NCBI RefSeq assembly: GCF_023155095.1
Contig: NZ_JAKNDA010000006.1
Coordinates: forward strand, 1-64,000
Length of the DNA stretch: 64,000 nucleotides
From: Idiomarina aminovorans
GTDB lineage: Bacteria; Pseudomonadota; Gammaproteobacteria; Enterobacterales; Alteromonadaceae
Direction: 5' to 3'
Position numbers and translations under genes: made by a program. The notes beneath the pieces were generated by a model. It was not told the origin of the DNA. It made no database searches and saw only the letters and a program-made list of their open reading frames with translations. This document shows, piece after piece, positions 27,722 to 36,744 of the stretch. Numbering within the stretch: the first letter of the stretch is position 1; every line of letters starts with the position of its first letter.

Positions 27722-28309
27722 ATGATGATTCATTCTTTACTTTCAGCTAATAAAAGCATCTTTGTTTTTCTATTCTTGTGTTTGCTGACGTTCTCATTAA
27801 TGGCTCAAGAAAAGCCTGTTCAATACGTAGAGGTAGAATGGACGGAACTGATGCCAGAGGATGATCTGGAGGCATTAATGAACCCGCCTGATTATTTGTC
27901 GGAGATACCGGATGGTTCGCAACAAGATTCAGTCGATGCTTTTGAACAAAAAGCGTTCTCAAATGAAAAAGCACAGCGTTTTCAGCAAGCCTTAACCTCT
28001 ACTGAAGTGATCAAAGAGTTCGAGAATAAAGCCATTCGGATTCCGGGGTTTGTTGTTCCGCTGGCGAACAACGCAGAGCAGAAGATTACAGAGTTCTTTA
28101 TCGTGCCTTATTTTGGAGCTTGTATACATTTGCCGCCGCCACCTCCCAATCAAATAATTCACGCGGTTGTCGAAGAAGGTATCGAACTCGATAGCCTTTA
28201 TGAACCACTTTGGTTTGAGGGAGTGCTGGCCATCGAAATGACAGAAAATGGTACAGGCTCCTCAGCCTACAGGCTAAGGATTGACAACTTCTTTCGTTAC
28301 CAAGACTAA
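27722..28309 (+). CDS. DUF3299 family exported protein
   Basis: A 195-residue protein with an N-terminal signal peptide (about 1-28, ending LMAQEKP). The conserved DUF3299 region has KAIRIPGFVVPL and FIVPYFGACIHLPPPPPNQI, with one cysteine and a proline run. Family members accompany MacB-like ABC genes in Zur-controlled loci (such as PA4066, recalled from memory). A periplasmic partner of the ABC transporter is plausible but unproven. The Zur-like operator lies about 36 bp before its start. Confidence 0.8.
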   Translation: MMIHSLLSANKSIFVFLFLCLLTFSLMAQEKPVQYVEVEWTELMPEDDLEALMNPPDYLSEIPDGSQQDSVDAFEQKAFSNEKAQRFQQALTSTEVIKEFENKAIRIPGFVVPLANNAEQKITEFFIVPYFGACIHLPPPPPNQIIHAVVEEGIELDSLYEPLWFEGVLAIEMTENGTGSSAYRLRIDNFFRYQD

Positions 28310-28320
28310 GAGATTCTTGC

Positions 28321-28719
28321 TTATTTAGCCTCGGGCTGTCTCCGGTTCCGTAATTGATAATTCCTGATATGGGCATAAGTGATAATACTGGAACCGATGA
28401 CCGTAAATATCACATCGGCATACGGACCGAACGTGTCATGGTCTATAAACGCCGTGAACACCAGTATTGCTAGCCCCGTTGCGCCGATGAGTAATGTAAA
28501 ACGATTGCGGTGGTGACGATGACCCATTAGCAAAGCCATAAAGCTAATGGGGATGACAGCAAACAACATCCACTGATGAAAAGTTTCGTCGTTTAAAGTA
28601 AGCAACCCGGTTATTGGGGGAAGCACGATGAGTAGAATAGGCAGAAGTAGACAATGAACAAGACAAAGTCCCGAAAGCCCTATTGCCGTCTTATCACCGA
28701 TTTTTTGAAGATTTACCAT
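28321..28719 (-). CDS. MerC-domain membrane protein
   Basis: A 132-residue protein with four hydrophobic helices. The first contains GLSGLCLVHCLLLPILL, the Cys-containing helix of MerC-type transporters. MerC proteins move Hg2+ or other soft metals, but MerC-domain proteins also sit beside Zur genes without mer genes, as here. No merA or merR is present, so a zinc-related role is more likely than mercury resistance. The start is 2 bp from the zur stop, so the two are co-transcribed. Confidence 0.75.
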   Translation of the reverse strand: MVNLQKIGDKTAIGLSGLCLVHCLLLPILLIVLPPITGLLTLNDETFHQWMLFAVIPISFMALLMGHRHHRNRFTLLIGATGLAILVFTAFIDHDTFGPYADVIFTVIGSSIITYAHIRNYQLRNRRQPEAK

Positions 28720-28721
28720 TG

Positions 28722-29213
28722 TTACTCCTTTAAGGGATCATAATGAGTGGCTTTACAGTCAGCACATAGGCTATTAATTTCTACCTGTGAACTGGACGAG
28801 AAAAAGCCTGATTTGTTTATAAGCTCAGCAAGGGATGTCACAATCTTCGACGATACCTCGATTTCATTAACGCACTGGCAATTGCGACAAATTAAGAAAA
28901 ATGACATGTCCGAGCCTTGATACTTTGTAATGTTCTTGCAGGCAATATATTTACTGGCGGAACGTAAACGGTAAGCGAGTTTTATTGACTCCAGGAATTC
29001 CAGAATACGGTATACGGATACTGCACTAATGGTTGGTTCGGTCACAGCATTATAATTGTCTGTTATCTCGTACGCTGATAATGGACGTTCTGCCTCTAGC
29101 AGCGTTTTAAGCACGCGTTGCCGCTTCTGCGTAAAATTACAGCCTTTGGCTTCGCAGATTTCTGTTGCTGCCCGAAGATTATTATCGACATACCTTTTAT
29201 GCATTTTTACCAC
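28722..29213 (-). CDS. zur: Zinc uptake regulator, Fur family
   Basis: A 163-residue Fur-family repressor. Residues 20-90 form the winged helix (TQKRQRVLKTLLEAERPLSA, SAVSVYRILEFL). Two CxxC motifs, CRNCQC and CADC, form the structural zinc site. Its context of zinc genes with two matching palindromic operators identifies it as Zur rather than Fur. Its start overlaps the DUF2796 stop by 7 bp, so it is transcribed from the DUF2796 promoter and is probably autoregulated by the operator at 29742. Confidence 0.85.
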   Translation of the reverse strand: MVKMHKRYVDNNLRAATEICEAKGCNFTQKRQRVLKTLLEAERPLSAYEITDNYNAVTEPTISAVSVYRILEFLESIKLAYRLRSASKYIACKNITKYQGSDMSFFLICRNCQCVNEIEVSSKIVTSLAELINKSGFFSSSSQVEINSLCADCKATHYDPLKE

Positions 29214-29707
29214 TTTATAAACGGTTTAGCCGGGGTCACATCCTGAGTACCCTGACCCTGTTCAAGAACCCATTGCGCCTTAACTAAATCTGTAGCAACC
29301 CACTTAAAAAAAAGAACCTGGACTTCAGTAATGCCTCTCTCACAATCGAACGTATAGCTGATGTCGATATCATGATGCCCATTCCCACCCTGTTTTAAGT
29401 TTTCTAAGTTATGCTTAACCTTGGTTACTGAGCATCGCCCGCTTAACTCGACAATCTGACTGTTGTTTTCGAGTCGTTCAGCAACTTTCTTAAGTGCCCC
29501 CCGCTCTGCGTCAGTTTCTGGCGTATGTTCAAACCCAAGCATATCTGCGGCCGGAAGAGTCAATGAAATCTGCCAACGATTTTCTTCCTGAGAAATGAAT
29601 ATTTGTCCCTGACCGTGCACATGAGCATTCGCTGCATTCACTGGCAATGCATGAAAATAGCTCACCACTATTATTAAGAAGCTATATGCAATTGATAGGA
29701 CTTTCAT
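29207..29707 (-). CDS. DUF2796 periplasmic zinc-linked protein
   Basis: A 166-residue protein with a signal peptide (about 1-25). The mature N-terminus has NAHVHGQGQIFI, a His-containing motif typical of DUF2796, and two cysteines (GRC, DCERG) may form a disulfide. Family members are commonly Zur-regulated (PA4063-type). A periplasmic zinc-binding chaperone for the ABC system is the likely role. First gene of a leftward DUF2796-zur-merC unit, 91 bp from the divergent TonB receptor. Confidence 0.8.
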   Translation of the reverse strand: MKVLSIAYSFLIIVVSYFHALPVNAANAHVHGQGQIFISQEENRWQISLTLPAADMLGFEHTPETDAERGALKKVAERLENNSQIVELSGRCSVTKVKHNLENLKQGGNGHHDIDISYTFDCERGITEVQVLFFKWVATDLVKAQWVLEQGQGTQDVTPAKPFIKW

Positions 29708-29741
29708 AGAGTGACATTACCTTTACTTGCGAATCATTATC

Positions 29742-29759
29742 GTTATGTTATAACATATC
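29742..29759. promoter_or_regulatory. Zur-type operator, second copy
   Basis: GTTATGTTATAACATATC differs from the site at 27669 at one position. It lies between the divergent DUF2796-zur-merC unit and the TonB receptor-aztD unit, so one site can control both directions. A partial ATTATC element just upstream (29736) may extend it. Confidence 0.8.
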
Positions 29760-29798
29760 AAAACAATGATAAAGTCACTATTTAATTAGGAGAACAAA

Positions 29799-32285
29799 AT
29801 GCTGAAGCTATCACCTATCGCTCTGTCGATAGGGGCATTAATATCAACAAGCGCTCTGGCTCAATCTATTGAGGGGGTTGTTCAAGATGCAAACGGTAAT
29901 GCTATTTACAACGCTAGCGTCGTTGTAAAAGGCACGAGTGTTAGTTCACGTACAGATGAAAGCGGGCGTTTTTTCATCGACCCGATGCTCGAGGGTGAGC
30001 GGGAGCTTCACATTTCAGCAGAAGGCTATGCTCACTTGTACCGTCAGGTTAGCGTTGCAAACGATGAATCTGAATCAATCCGGCTTACTTTAAAGCGCTC
30101 TCCTATCGAAGTCATAGACATTGTGGCGTCACCGCTGCACATGTCGGCAATGGAATCTGCGTCACCGGTCAGTGTTTTAGGAGCTGAAGAATTACGGCGC
30201 CAACAAAGTGCTACGCTCGGCGACACACTAGAGAAGACTCCCGGGGTTCATACTAACTTTCACGGCAAGGTTGCCAGTACACCGGTCATTCGTGGTTTGA
30301 GCGGACCACGAGTTTTGATCGCTCAAAATGGCCTCGATGTCAGCGATGTTTCGCGCGTTGGTCCTGATCACTCAGTGGCATCGGAGGCCTCGACCGCACA
30401 ACAAATCGAAGTGTTAAGAGGCCCGGCGACGTTATTTTACGGCAGCGGCGCTATCGGTGGTGTTGTCAATGTCGTTGATGGTCGTGTTCCGACAGACAAC
30501 ACAACCCGCGGCGAGTGGCTGCTGGAAACTCACGCCGTTGACGATAGCAAATTAGGCTCATTCAATGTCACTACCGGCTCAGGCCCGGTCGCTTTTTACG
30601 CCGATGGCTACTCACGGGAGTCTAACGATTATGAGGTGCCCGTTGCACCTGATATCGACAGTAGTGCTGAAGGCGACGGTTTTAAGGTTGAAAACAGTGG
30701 CGAGGAGTCTGATGGTTTCACACTTGGGACCAGTTATTTGTTTGACCAGGGTTACGTTGGCGTGGCGGTAGAGCAATTTAACCGGACCTATGGTATTCCC
30801 GGCCATACGCACGGCGGTGACGAAGAGCACGCCCATGACGAAGAACACGGCCATGAAAATGGACATTCGGAAGAAGAGGCGGTTTTTGCTGATTTAGAGC
30901 AAACAAGAATTCAGCTATTAAGCGAAATTAATTTTGACAATGCCTGGTTCAGCCAACTAAATACACGGGCTGCTTTTACCGACTATGAGCATGCTGAAGT
31001 AGAGCACGGCGCAATAGGAACGACATTTGAAAACGAAACTCAAGAACTTCGCCTCGACCTGAGCCATCAGGAGTGGGCCGGCTGGACCGGTGCTCTAAGC
31101 TTTCATTATAAAAACAGTGATGTCGCTGCTCAGGGGAGTGAAGCCTTTACTCCGCCATCAGAGACGCAGACCTTAGCAGTAGCCGTTATGGAAGAGCGCC
31201 ACTTTGGTGACGTGCTGGTTCAGTTTGGCGCAAGAACGGAGCGTGTTGAGCTTGAGGCAAGTTCAGTGCTGCTACCTGAAATTGATGTTCACGCTCATGA
31301 CCCAGATGGACATAATGAACACGCACAGCACGGCGATGAACACAGTGGCGAAACGCGTGTATTTGATGTAGAGCATGAATTCACACCGGTCAGTCTATCT
31401 GCCGGGTTAGTTTGGGACTTTACCCCCGGCTACAACTTTGGAGTGTCGTTATCGCGTTCACAGCGAGCTTCTTCTGCATCTGAACTTTTGTCATTCGGCC
31501 CCCATATTGGTACACGAACCTATGAGGTTGGTGCTTTATTTGCGCTGCACAATGACGGCGGGCATCAGCACTTCGGTTTAACAGAACAAGATATTGACCT
31601 TGAAACCGCGAACAATATCGATTTAACACTGCGTAAAACAGATGGCGATATCGGTTTCATTTTAAACGCTTTTTATAACCAGGTAGACAACTATTACTAC
31701 CAGACTGCGACGGAATTATTCGCACCAGACGGTCATGACCATGGCGATGAACACAACCATCATGCAGAGGAAGGTCATGACCATGGCGATGAACATAACC
31801 ATCATGAAGAGGCAGGTCACGACCACGCCGGCGAATTACCGGTCTACCTGTTCCAATCAGATGACGTGGTTCTGCATGGCTTTGAAGCTCAAGTAGCCTG
31901 GCAGGCAACGGATGCATTTAAAACAACATTTTTCTCAGACTACGTTCGCGCAAGATTGAAAGATGGTGGCGAGTTACCTCGCACTTCTCCGTTTCGATTT
32001 GGAGCCAAACTCAGCTATCAGGCAAACAATTGGACCGCCAACCTCGACATCACTCGTTACCAAGAGCAGGACAATGTAGCGACACGAGAAACGGCAACGG
32101 ATGGCTATACCATGCTTGATGTCAATGTCTTATACGACTTGCCTTTCTTTAACCGTTCTATGGCTGTGTATTTAGACGTTAACAATCTCACAGATACTGA
32201 AGCCCGGGTTCATACGTCTTTCCTGAAAGATATTGCACCTCGGCCGGGCCGGAGCATTGGTTTTGGGGTAAAAGGCTCGTTCTGA
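29799..32285 (+). CDS. ZnuD-like TonB-dependent outer-membrane zinc receptor
   Basis: An 828-residue receptor with a signal peptide (about 1-21), a carboxypeptidase-regulatory-like domain (about 23-95), a plug with STPVIRGLSGPRV, and a 22-strand barrel ending in GFGVKGSF with the terminal aromatic. Three His/Asp/Glu-rich loops lie near residues 330-365, 495-525 and 642-680. The last contains tandem 14-residue HGDEHNHH repeats, matching zinc-capture loops of ZnuD-type receptors. It has a good ribosome binding site (TAGGAG) and a Zur-like operator 40 bp upstream. The AztD-like gene follows after 43 bp. Confidence 0.9.
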   Translation: MLKLSPIALSIGALISTSALAQSIEGVVQDANGNAIYNASVVVKGTSVSSRTDESGRFFIDPMLEGERELHISAEGYAHLYRQVSVANDESESIRLTLKRSPIEVIDIVASPLHMSAMESASPVSVLGAEELRRQQSATLGDTLEKTPGVHTNFHGKVASTPVIRGLSGPRVLIAQNGLDVSDVSRVGPDHSVASEASTAQQIEVLRGPATLFYGSGAIGGVVNVVDGRVPTDNTTRGEWLLETHAVDDSKLGSFNVTTGSGPVAFYADGYSRESNDYEVPVAPDIDSSAEGDGFKVENSGEESDGFTLGTSYLFDQGYVGVAVEQFNRTYGIPGHTHGGDEEHAHDEEHGHENGHSEEEAVFADLEQTRIQLLSEINFDNAWFSQLNTRAAFTDYEHAEVEHGAIGTTFENETQELRLDLSHQEWAGWTGALSFHYKNSDVAAQGSEAFTPPSETQTLAVAVMEERHFGDVLVQFGARTERVELEASSVLLPEIDVHAHDPDGHNEHAQHGDEHSGETRVFDVEHEFTPVSLSAGLVWDFTPGYNFGVSLSRSQRASSASELLSFGPHIGTRTYEVGALFALHNDGGHQHFGLTEQDIDLETANNIDLTLRKTDGDIGFILNAFYNQVDNYYYQTATELFAPDGHDHGDEHNHHAEEGHDHGDEHNHHEEAGHDHAGELPVYLFQSDDVVLHGFEAQVAWQATDAFKTTFFSDYVRARLKDGGELPRTSPFRFGAKLSYQANNWTANLDITRYQEQDNVATRETATDGYTMLDVNVLYDLPFFNRSMAVYLDVNNLTDTEARVHTSFLKDIAPRPGRSIGFGVKGSF

Positions 32286-32328
32286 CTCACTGATTTAAAC
32301 ACTATAAAACATAACTAAAGGACTTATC

Positions 32329-33723
32329 ATGACTGAATTATTTAAGTTAAACCTGCTTTGCGTTGCATTAGGGGGCCTGTTATTAACAGGTTGTGGAGAT
32401 GCAGAAACCACAATTGTTGAACAAGACCCGGTAGAATCGCCTGGCGACGATCACGACCATGGCGGTGAGCATGGTCATGACCACGGCGATGAGCATGGAA
32501 TAGCATCAGGCCGCTTAGCTGTGACGGATGCATCGACCAATCAAACAACAATATTCGACCTTGAGGAAAGCTCTTCACTCGATACATTTTCATTAATGTA
32601 CGAAGGGAGTCGTTTATCTGCTTCCGCAGATTATCGTTATGTTGCAATAACCAACCGTAACGAGGGGCGAGTCGGCTTTATCGATGGCGGATTATGGCAG
32701 GAAGACCACGGTGATCACATGCATCCTTACAGTGAGCCGCCAATGATGAGTGACTACGAGCTATTTGGTGAGCGCCCAACGCACTTGGTGGGCCACGATG
32801 GGCAACTTGCGATTTTCTTTGATGGTAATGCAGATGCCGGGTTGCCTGCATCGGTTCAGGTTATTACTGACACTGATATTGCAAACGAGTCTGCTGAGGT
32901 ACCAACACTAACGTATAACAATAATATGCATGGTGTCGCGTTACCAAAGGGAGAGCATTTGTTCTCTACCATTCGACGCGCAGACACTGATAGCTCCTCA
33001 AACTCAAAAACACTTCCTGACCAAGTCGGCGTTTACCATTTACACGATGCGGAGTACGAACTTGAGCAAACACTGGAAACCGTGTGCCCTGATCTGCACG
33101 GTGCCGCTCAGAACCATGATTATGTAGCATTTGGCTGTAGCGATGGGGTAATGATTGCTCATCAGCATAACGCTGATTTTGAATCTGTAAAAGTTGACAA
33201 CATTGATGGTTTAAATGACCTGCGTATTGGCAATTTGTACGGCCACGAAGACAGCGGGACTTTTATGGGTGTCGCTTCTTCTCATGGTAGCGGTGAGGCT
33301 ACTCTTGTCGCAATTGACCCGCAAGCGAACGAAATGGAGCTTCTGAATTGGGGCAACGCTGAAGATGCAAGCCCGGTATCTTACACATTTTCTAATAATG
33401 GTGAGCATTTCTTAATTCTGGACGACCAAGGCTTCTTAACTATTCTTCATGGGCATATGGAAGGCGACCACATGCACTGGGAGGTAGAGAGCCGACTCGA
33501 TATTACTGAGGAGGATGTGGCCGACATGCCGGAAGACGCTTCATTCAGCATGACGGTTGCTCAAAATGGCCACTATGCGTTTGTTGCTGACCCAATTGCT
33601 CAACATGTTCTGACGGTCAATCTTGAAGAAGCAACGATTGAAGGCGATATGGAGTTAGAATTTGTTCCTGGCCGTTTAATCTGGCTGGGTATTAAAGCAG
33701 AAGAAGACGCCCACGAGCATTAA
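32329..33723 (+). CDS. AztD-like zinc-binding lipoprotein (beta-propeller)
   Basis: A 464-residue protein with a lipoprotein signal (lipobox LTGC near residue 22) and a His/Asp-rich stretch (DDHDHGGEHGHDHGDEHG, about 41-58). The rest has a repetitive propeller pattern with many HGV, HDH and HGH motifs, and two cysteines (VCPDLHG, GCSDGV) that may form a disulfide. This resembles AztD, the periplasmic chaperone that loads zinc onto AztC. No aztABC genes are in the window, so it may take zinc from the TonB receptor instead. A terminator follows at 33748. Confidence 0.75.
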   Translation: MTELFKLNLLCVALGGLLLTGCGDAETTIVEQDPVESPGDDHDHGGEHGHDHGDEHGIASGRLAVTDASTNQTTIFDLEESSSLDTFSLMYEGSRLSASADYRYVAITNRNEGRVGFIDGGLWQEDHGDHMHPYSEPPMMSDYELFGERPTHLVGHDGQLAIFFDGNADAGLPASVQVITDTDIANESAEVPTLTYNNNMHGVALPKGEHLFSTIRRADTDSSSNSKTLPDQVGVYHLHDAEYELEQTLETVCPDLHGAAQNHDYVAFGCSDGVMIAHQHNADFESVKVDNIDGLNDLRIGNLYGHEDSGTFMGVASSHGSGEATLVAIDPQANEMELLNWGNAEDASPVSYTFSNNGEHFLILDDQGFLTILHGHMEGDHMHWEVESRLDITEEDVADMPEDASFSMTVAQNGHYAFVADPIAQHVLTVNLEEATIEGDMELEFVPGRLIWLGIKAEEDAHEH

Positions 33724-33747
33724 TACATTGAGTTTTCCCTGGAGTTT

Positions 33748-33771
33748 GCCGCCTGTAATGGGCGGCTTTTT
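33748..33771 (+). terminator. Intrinsic terminator after the zinc receptor operon
   Basis: GCCGCC and GGCGGC form a 6-bp GC stem with a 7-nt loop, followed by TTTTT on the plus strand. It lies 24 bp after the aztD-like stop. It also faces the end of the convergent idi gene. Confidence 0.85.
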
Positions 33772-33884
33772 ACTGGGTTTTCAATGAAGCCAGTGTTAAC
33801 CACCTCATTGCTGCGCGTAGCCTCTATCGGTAACCATCAAGCTCATTGTGCCGTCATCCGCTAATGACCAGAATTCGATACGAG

Positions 33885-34898
33885 TTATGGATATAGGTGA
33901 GAGGCGAGATGTTTATTTTTGAGGCTATCAATATTTTTACTGCCGCTGCCCCAACAAGCAATTTTTAGCTCGACTTTAAGCTGCTCAACCGCTTCAATGC
34001 AGGCCTGTTCTGATTGACGAGCAAACGGCAGAATATGCCCCGCAATACCGCAGATTGATGCTCCTAAAGCCAAAGATTTAGCAATGTCGAGTCCATTGCG
34101 AATACCTCCAGATGCAACTATGGGTAAAGAAAAGCCGTTTTTAGATAACTCGTTGACTAATATCGGGGTCGATTTACCCCACTCGGAAAAAACCTGAGCT
34201 GCAAGCGCGAGACGCTGATTAGAAGACATGGCCCCTTCAATAGAGATAAAATCAGTACCGCCTTTACCCGCTACATCGACTGCTGCGGCTCCTGCTGCCT
34301 GGCATTGTTGGGCAGCTTCAAGACCAAGGCCCATGCCAACTTCTTTTACAATAACGGGAACCGGGCAAGCTTCAATACAAGCGCGCAAGATGTCTGTGCT
34401 TCTCCTCCACTCGGTATCTCCGTTATCCTGAAATACTTCCTGCATAGGATTTAAATGAACAAACATCGCATCTGCGTTAATGCGTTCGGCACATAGCCCT
34501 AAAATACTTGTATCGTTCCATTTAATTAAGTTTGCGAGCCCCACGTTGCCAAAAAGAGGCGCTTTCCCGGCCATCGGTCTGATCGATTTAGTAAGGCCAC
34601 TGTCTCGTTCATGTTCAATACTTACACGTTGAGAACCCACAGCTAAAGCGATGCCGCACTCTTTAGCTGCAACAGCCAGGTTGGCATTAATAAAGTCAGC
34701 TTCCGCTGTTCCTCCCGTCATTGAGCTAATCAAAATAGGTGCTGATAGCGGAAAATTCAAAAACTGACTCGCTAGCGATATTGACTCAAAATTAAAGTTG
34801 GGTAGCGCACAATGTTCTAAGTAAAGCTTGTCAAAGTCGGAGCTTGCCGTTTTAGATTGTGACGCCGCCAATTCAATATGAGACTTTTTTCTATCCAT
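33885..34898 (-). CDS. fni: Type 2 isopentenyl-diphosphate isomerase (FMN)
   Basis: A 337-residue FMN/NADPH-dependent enzyme that interconverts IPP and DMAPP, supplying the C5 units for carotenoid and retinal synthesis. Family motifs visible are KSHIELA at the N-terminus, SSMTGGT, QDNGDTEWRR, VKEVGMGL, DVAGKGGTDF and ASGGIRNGLD (FMN phosphate site). Full family length. Last gene of the proteorhodopsin cluster, overlapping blh by 8 bp. The same gene is often at the end of marine proteorhodopsin-carotenoid clusters. Confidence 0.93.
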   Translation of the reverse strand: MDRKKSHIELAASQSKTASSDFDKLYLEHCALPNFNFESISLASQFLNFPLSAPILISSMTGGTAEADFINANLAVAAKECGIALAVGSQRVSIEHERDSGLTKSIRPMAGKAPLFGNVGLANLIKWNDTSILGLCAERINADAMFVHLNPMQEVFQDNGDTEWRRSTDILRACIEACPVPVIVKEVGMGLGLEAAQQCQAAGAAAVDVAGKGGTDFISIEGAMSSNQRLALAAQVFSEWGKSTPILVNELSKNGFSLPIVASGGIRNGLDIAKSLALGASICGIAGHILPFARQSEQACIEAVEQLKVELKIACWGSGSKNIDSLKNKHLASHLYP

Positions 34899-35694
34899 AA
34901 TTATCTCGATTATGTTTAATGTCGCGCTCTATTAAAAGCATATGAGGAAACGTCAATGCCGCCAGACCAATAAACACAACTGCAATGGTTTGAGTTTGAA
35001 TTGGCAGGTGCCCTAACCAAATAACAATTGCTCCAATAAAAACCGGTAATAGGGTCAGTACTGTTAGTATTTTTAATGCGTTTCGTTGCGTATTTCTGGG
35101 CAGGCGCTGCCACTGCGCTATAAGATGTTTTGGACTATGAGATAACGCAAAATACAGTGCAAAATAAACTAACGGGCTGGTTAAATAAGCAACGGCAATA
35201 AGAGAGCATAAGCTTAGCATTGTGTGTCTGGAAGACGGTTTATGTAAGTACCGAAGCAAGTGTATAAAAACTGCCAGCAGCAATAGTTGAGCTGTCCAGG
35301 ACATGGCCAGTGTCAATGCCATGGATTGTTCGGGCGTTAAAAACAATGCCTCAAAATAAATACGCACGGAATCAGGATGAAAATAAACCGGTAAACCTAA
35401 AATAACGGCGCCAATAACCACAGCCAACCAGTCGTTATTCGATGATAAATCGCGGCCAAAATGCAGTGCAGAGAACATTAAAAATAATGATAACGAGGTA
35501 ACAGGCGATAACCACCACAAAATAATGACCGAAACCGCAAGTAACATATACCCCGTTAGCCACAGTATCATTTGTGTAGTTGTTCTCCAGCACTGCAAGC
35601 GTTTCGCTACGAAAAAATCCATCGCACCATGGGGCAGTCCCGCTATGGTTGCAAGCGTTAAAGCAACAACAGACAGTGTATCAATCTCTGCCAT
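34891..35694 (-). CDS. blh: Beta-carotene 15,15'-dioxygenase, Brp/Blh family
   Basis: A 267-residue integral membrane protein with about seven hydrophobic helices. It cleaves beta-carotene into two retinal molecules, the chromophore of the rhodopsin. Family histidine motifs include GLPHGAMDFF near the N-terminus, SALHFGRD near residue 75, SHSPKHL near 185 and FPHMLLIERD near 245. Its start lies inside the end of crtY (14-bp overlap), and its end overlaps fni by 8 bp, so it is tightly coupled. Confidence 0.92.
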   Translation of the reverse strand: MAEIDTLSVVALTLATIAGLPHGAMDFFVAKRLQCWRTTTQMILWLTGYMLLAVSVIILWWLSPVTSLSLFLMFSALHFGRDLSSNNDWLAVVIGAVILGLPVYFHPDSVRIYFEALFLTPEQSMALTLAMSWTAQLLLLAVFIHLLRYLHKPSSRHTMLSLCSLIAVAYLTSPLVYFALYFALSHSPKHLIAQWQRLPRNTQRNALKILTVLTLLPVFIGAIVIWLGHLPIQTQTIAVVFIGLAALTFPHMLLIERDIKHNRDNYG

Positions 35695-36730
35695 ATAACG
35701 CCCTCAAAAAAGGCAGTTTGGGGACCGCGGTCATTACATTCCAATAATCGGTAAAGCCAGGTTCTGTCATGAAGCGAGCGAACTGACCAGGACTCAATTG
35801 CCGGGCAAGACACATGAATACGTCTGGCAAGGCGTGAGGTTGGTCTTTTATGACTCTCAACAACGCTCGGTCAAAACGGTTTTGAGTCGTTATCTTTGAC
35901 GGATAGCGGGGTTGACCATCAACCATAATTGATTGTGCGCAATTCCTGGCCCAGTGTTTTGTTCCAAGATACCCATAACCGGTCCCCCATCGAAGTTGTT
36001 GCGAATTGAGTCTCTTGTAGGCTTTAGTTTTCAGGCCCATGGGAAGCACCGCGCATTCCTCGCGAATAATCTCTGAGTTATTAAACCCATGACGCTGAGC
36101 CGCTTTGCACCATAACTCGTTCAGCTTTTCTCGTGGTAAATTCTCAACCGAAAACTGAGTAACTTCAAAAAGCACTGAGTCACTGCTGGTGGGTAGAATA
36201 TAATCAAACGTAAATTGTCCCTGCTCTAAACGCATGTTTCCCATTAGCGTCGCTTGGTGTTGGGTGAGATTTTGGGTTTTAATCTCTTTACCGAGAAACG
36301 ACTGCTTGATGATAAACTGGTCTGCTGGCGCAGGCCGTGTGTCGACAACTATCCCTTCGGCATGATGAGTCTCAAATTTATAGCCCATCCGTATCGAAAC
36401 CTGAGAATGCGCATTTAACCTGTGCAAAAGATCGGTGAACACATCGATGCCTCTGAGCCTACAATAGCGATGTTGTTTGCTTTCGTGAGTTATTTGTTCT
36501 CCAGTTCCATGTTGGCTAAAAGCCCATGAGGAATAATTTTGGCCATGTTTAGGAATAGAGTCGGTGTCCGCAAAAAAGCAAAAGCTCCTGTCATCGGTAT
36601 AAGACGTTTTTTGCTCATAAACCTCAATGGCTCCTGGCAATGGTTTGCCTGCGTCTTCAAAATTCGTCAAAATTTCATCGCATAAAGACAACCCCGCCAG
36701 TCCGCCGCCGATTATTGTTAGCCACGCCAT
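35681..36730 (-). CDS. crtY: Lycopene beta-cyclase
   Basis: A 349-residue FAD-dependent cyclase turning lycopene into beta-carotene. The N-terminus has the dinucleotide-binding motif IIGGGLAGLSL, and FCFFADTDS, GMGLKTKAYKRL and GTGYGYLGTKHWARN are CrtY-type blocks. I start at ATG 36730. A longer frame opens at 36814, but it would run into crtB and add 28 residues that precede the Rossmann motif. The gene begins 14 bp after crtB and overlaps blh. Confidence 0.9.
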   Translation of the reverse strand: MAWLTIIGGGLAGLSLCDEILTNFEDAGKPLPGAIEVYEQKTSYTDDRSFCFFADTDSIPKHGQNYSSWAFSQHGTGEQITHESKQHRYCRLRGIDVFTDLLHRLNAHSQVSIRMGYKFETHHAEGIVVDTRPAPADQFIIKQSFLGKEIKTQNLTQHQATLMGNMRLEQGQFTFDYILPTSSDSVLFEVTQFSVENLPREKLNELWCKAAQRHGFNNSEIIREECAVLPMGLKTKAYKRLNSQQLRWGTGYGYLGTKHWARNCAQSIMVDGQPRYPSKITTQNRFDRALLRVIKDQPHALPDVFMCLARQLSPGQFARFMTEPGFTDYWNVMTAVPKLPFLRALYGRD

Positions 36731-36744
36731 AGGTTCTAACTCAG

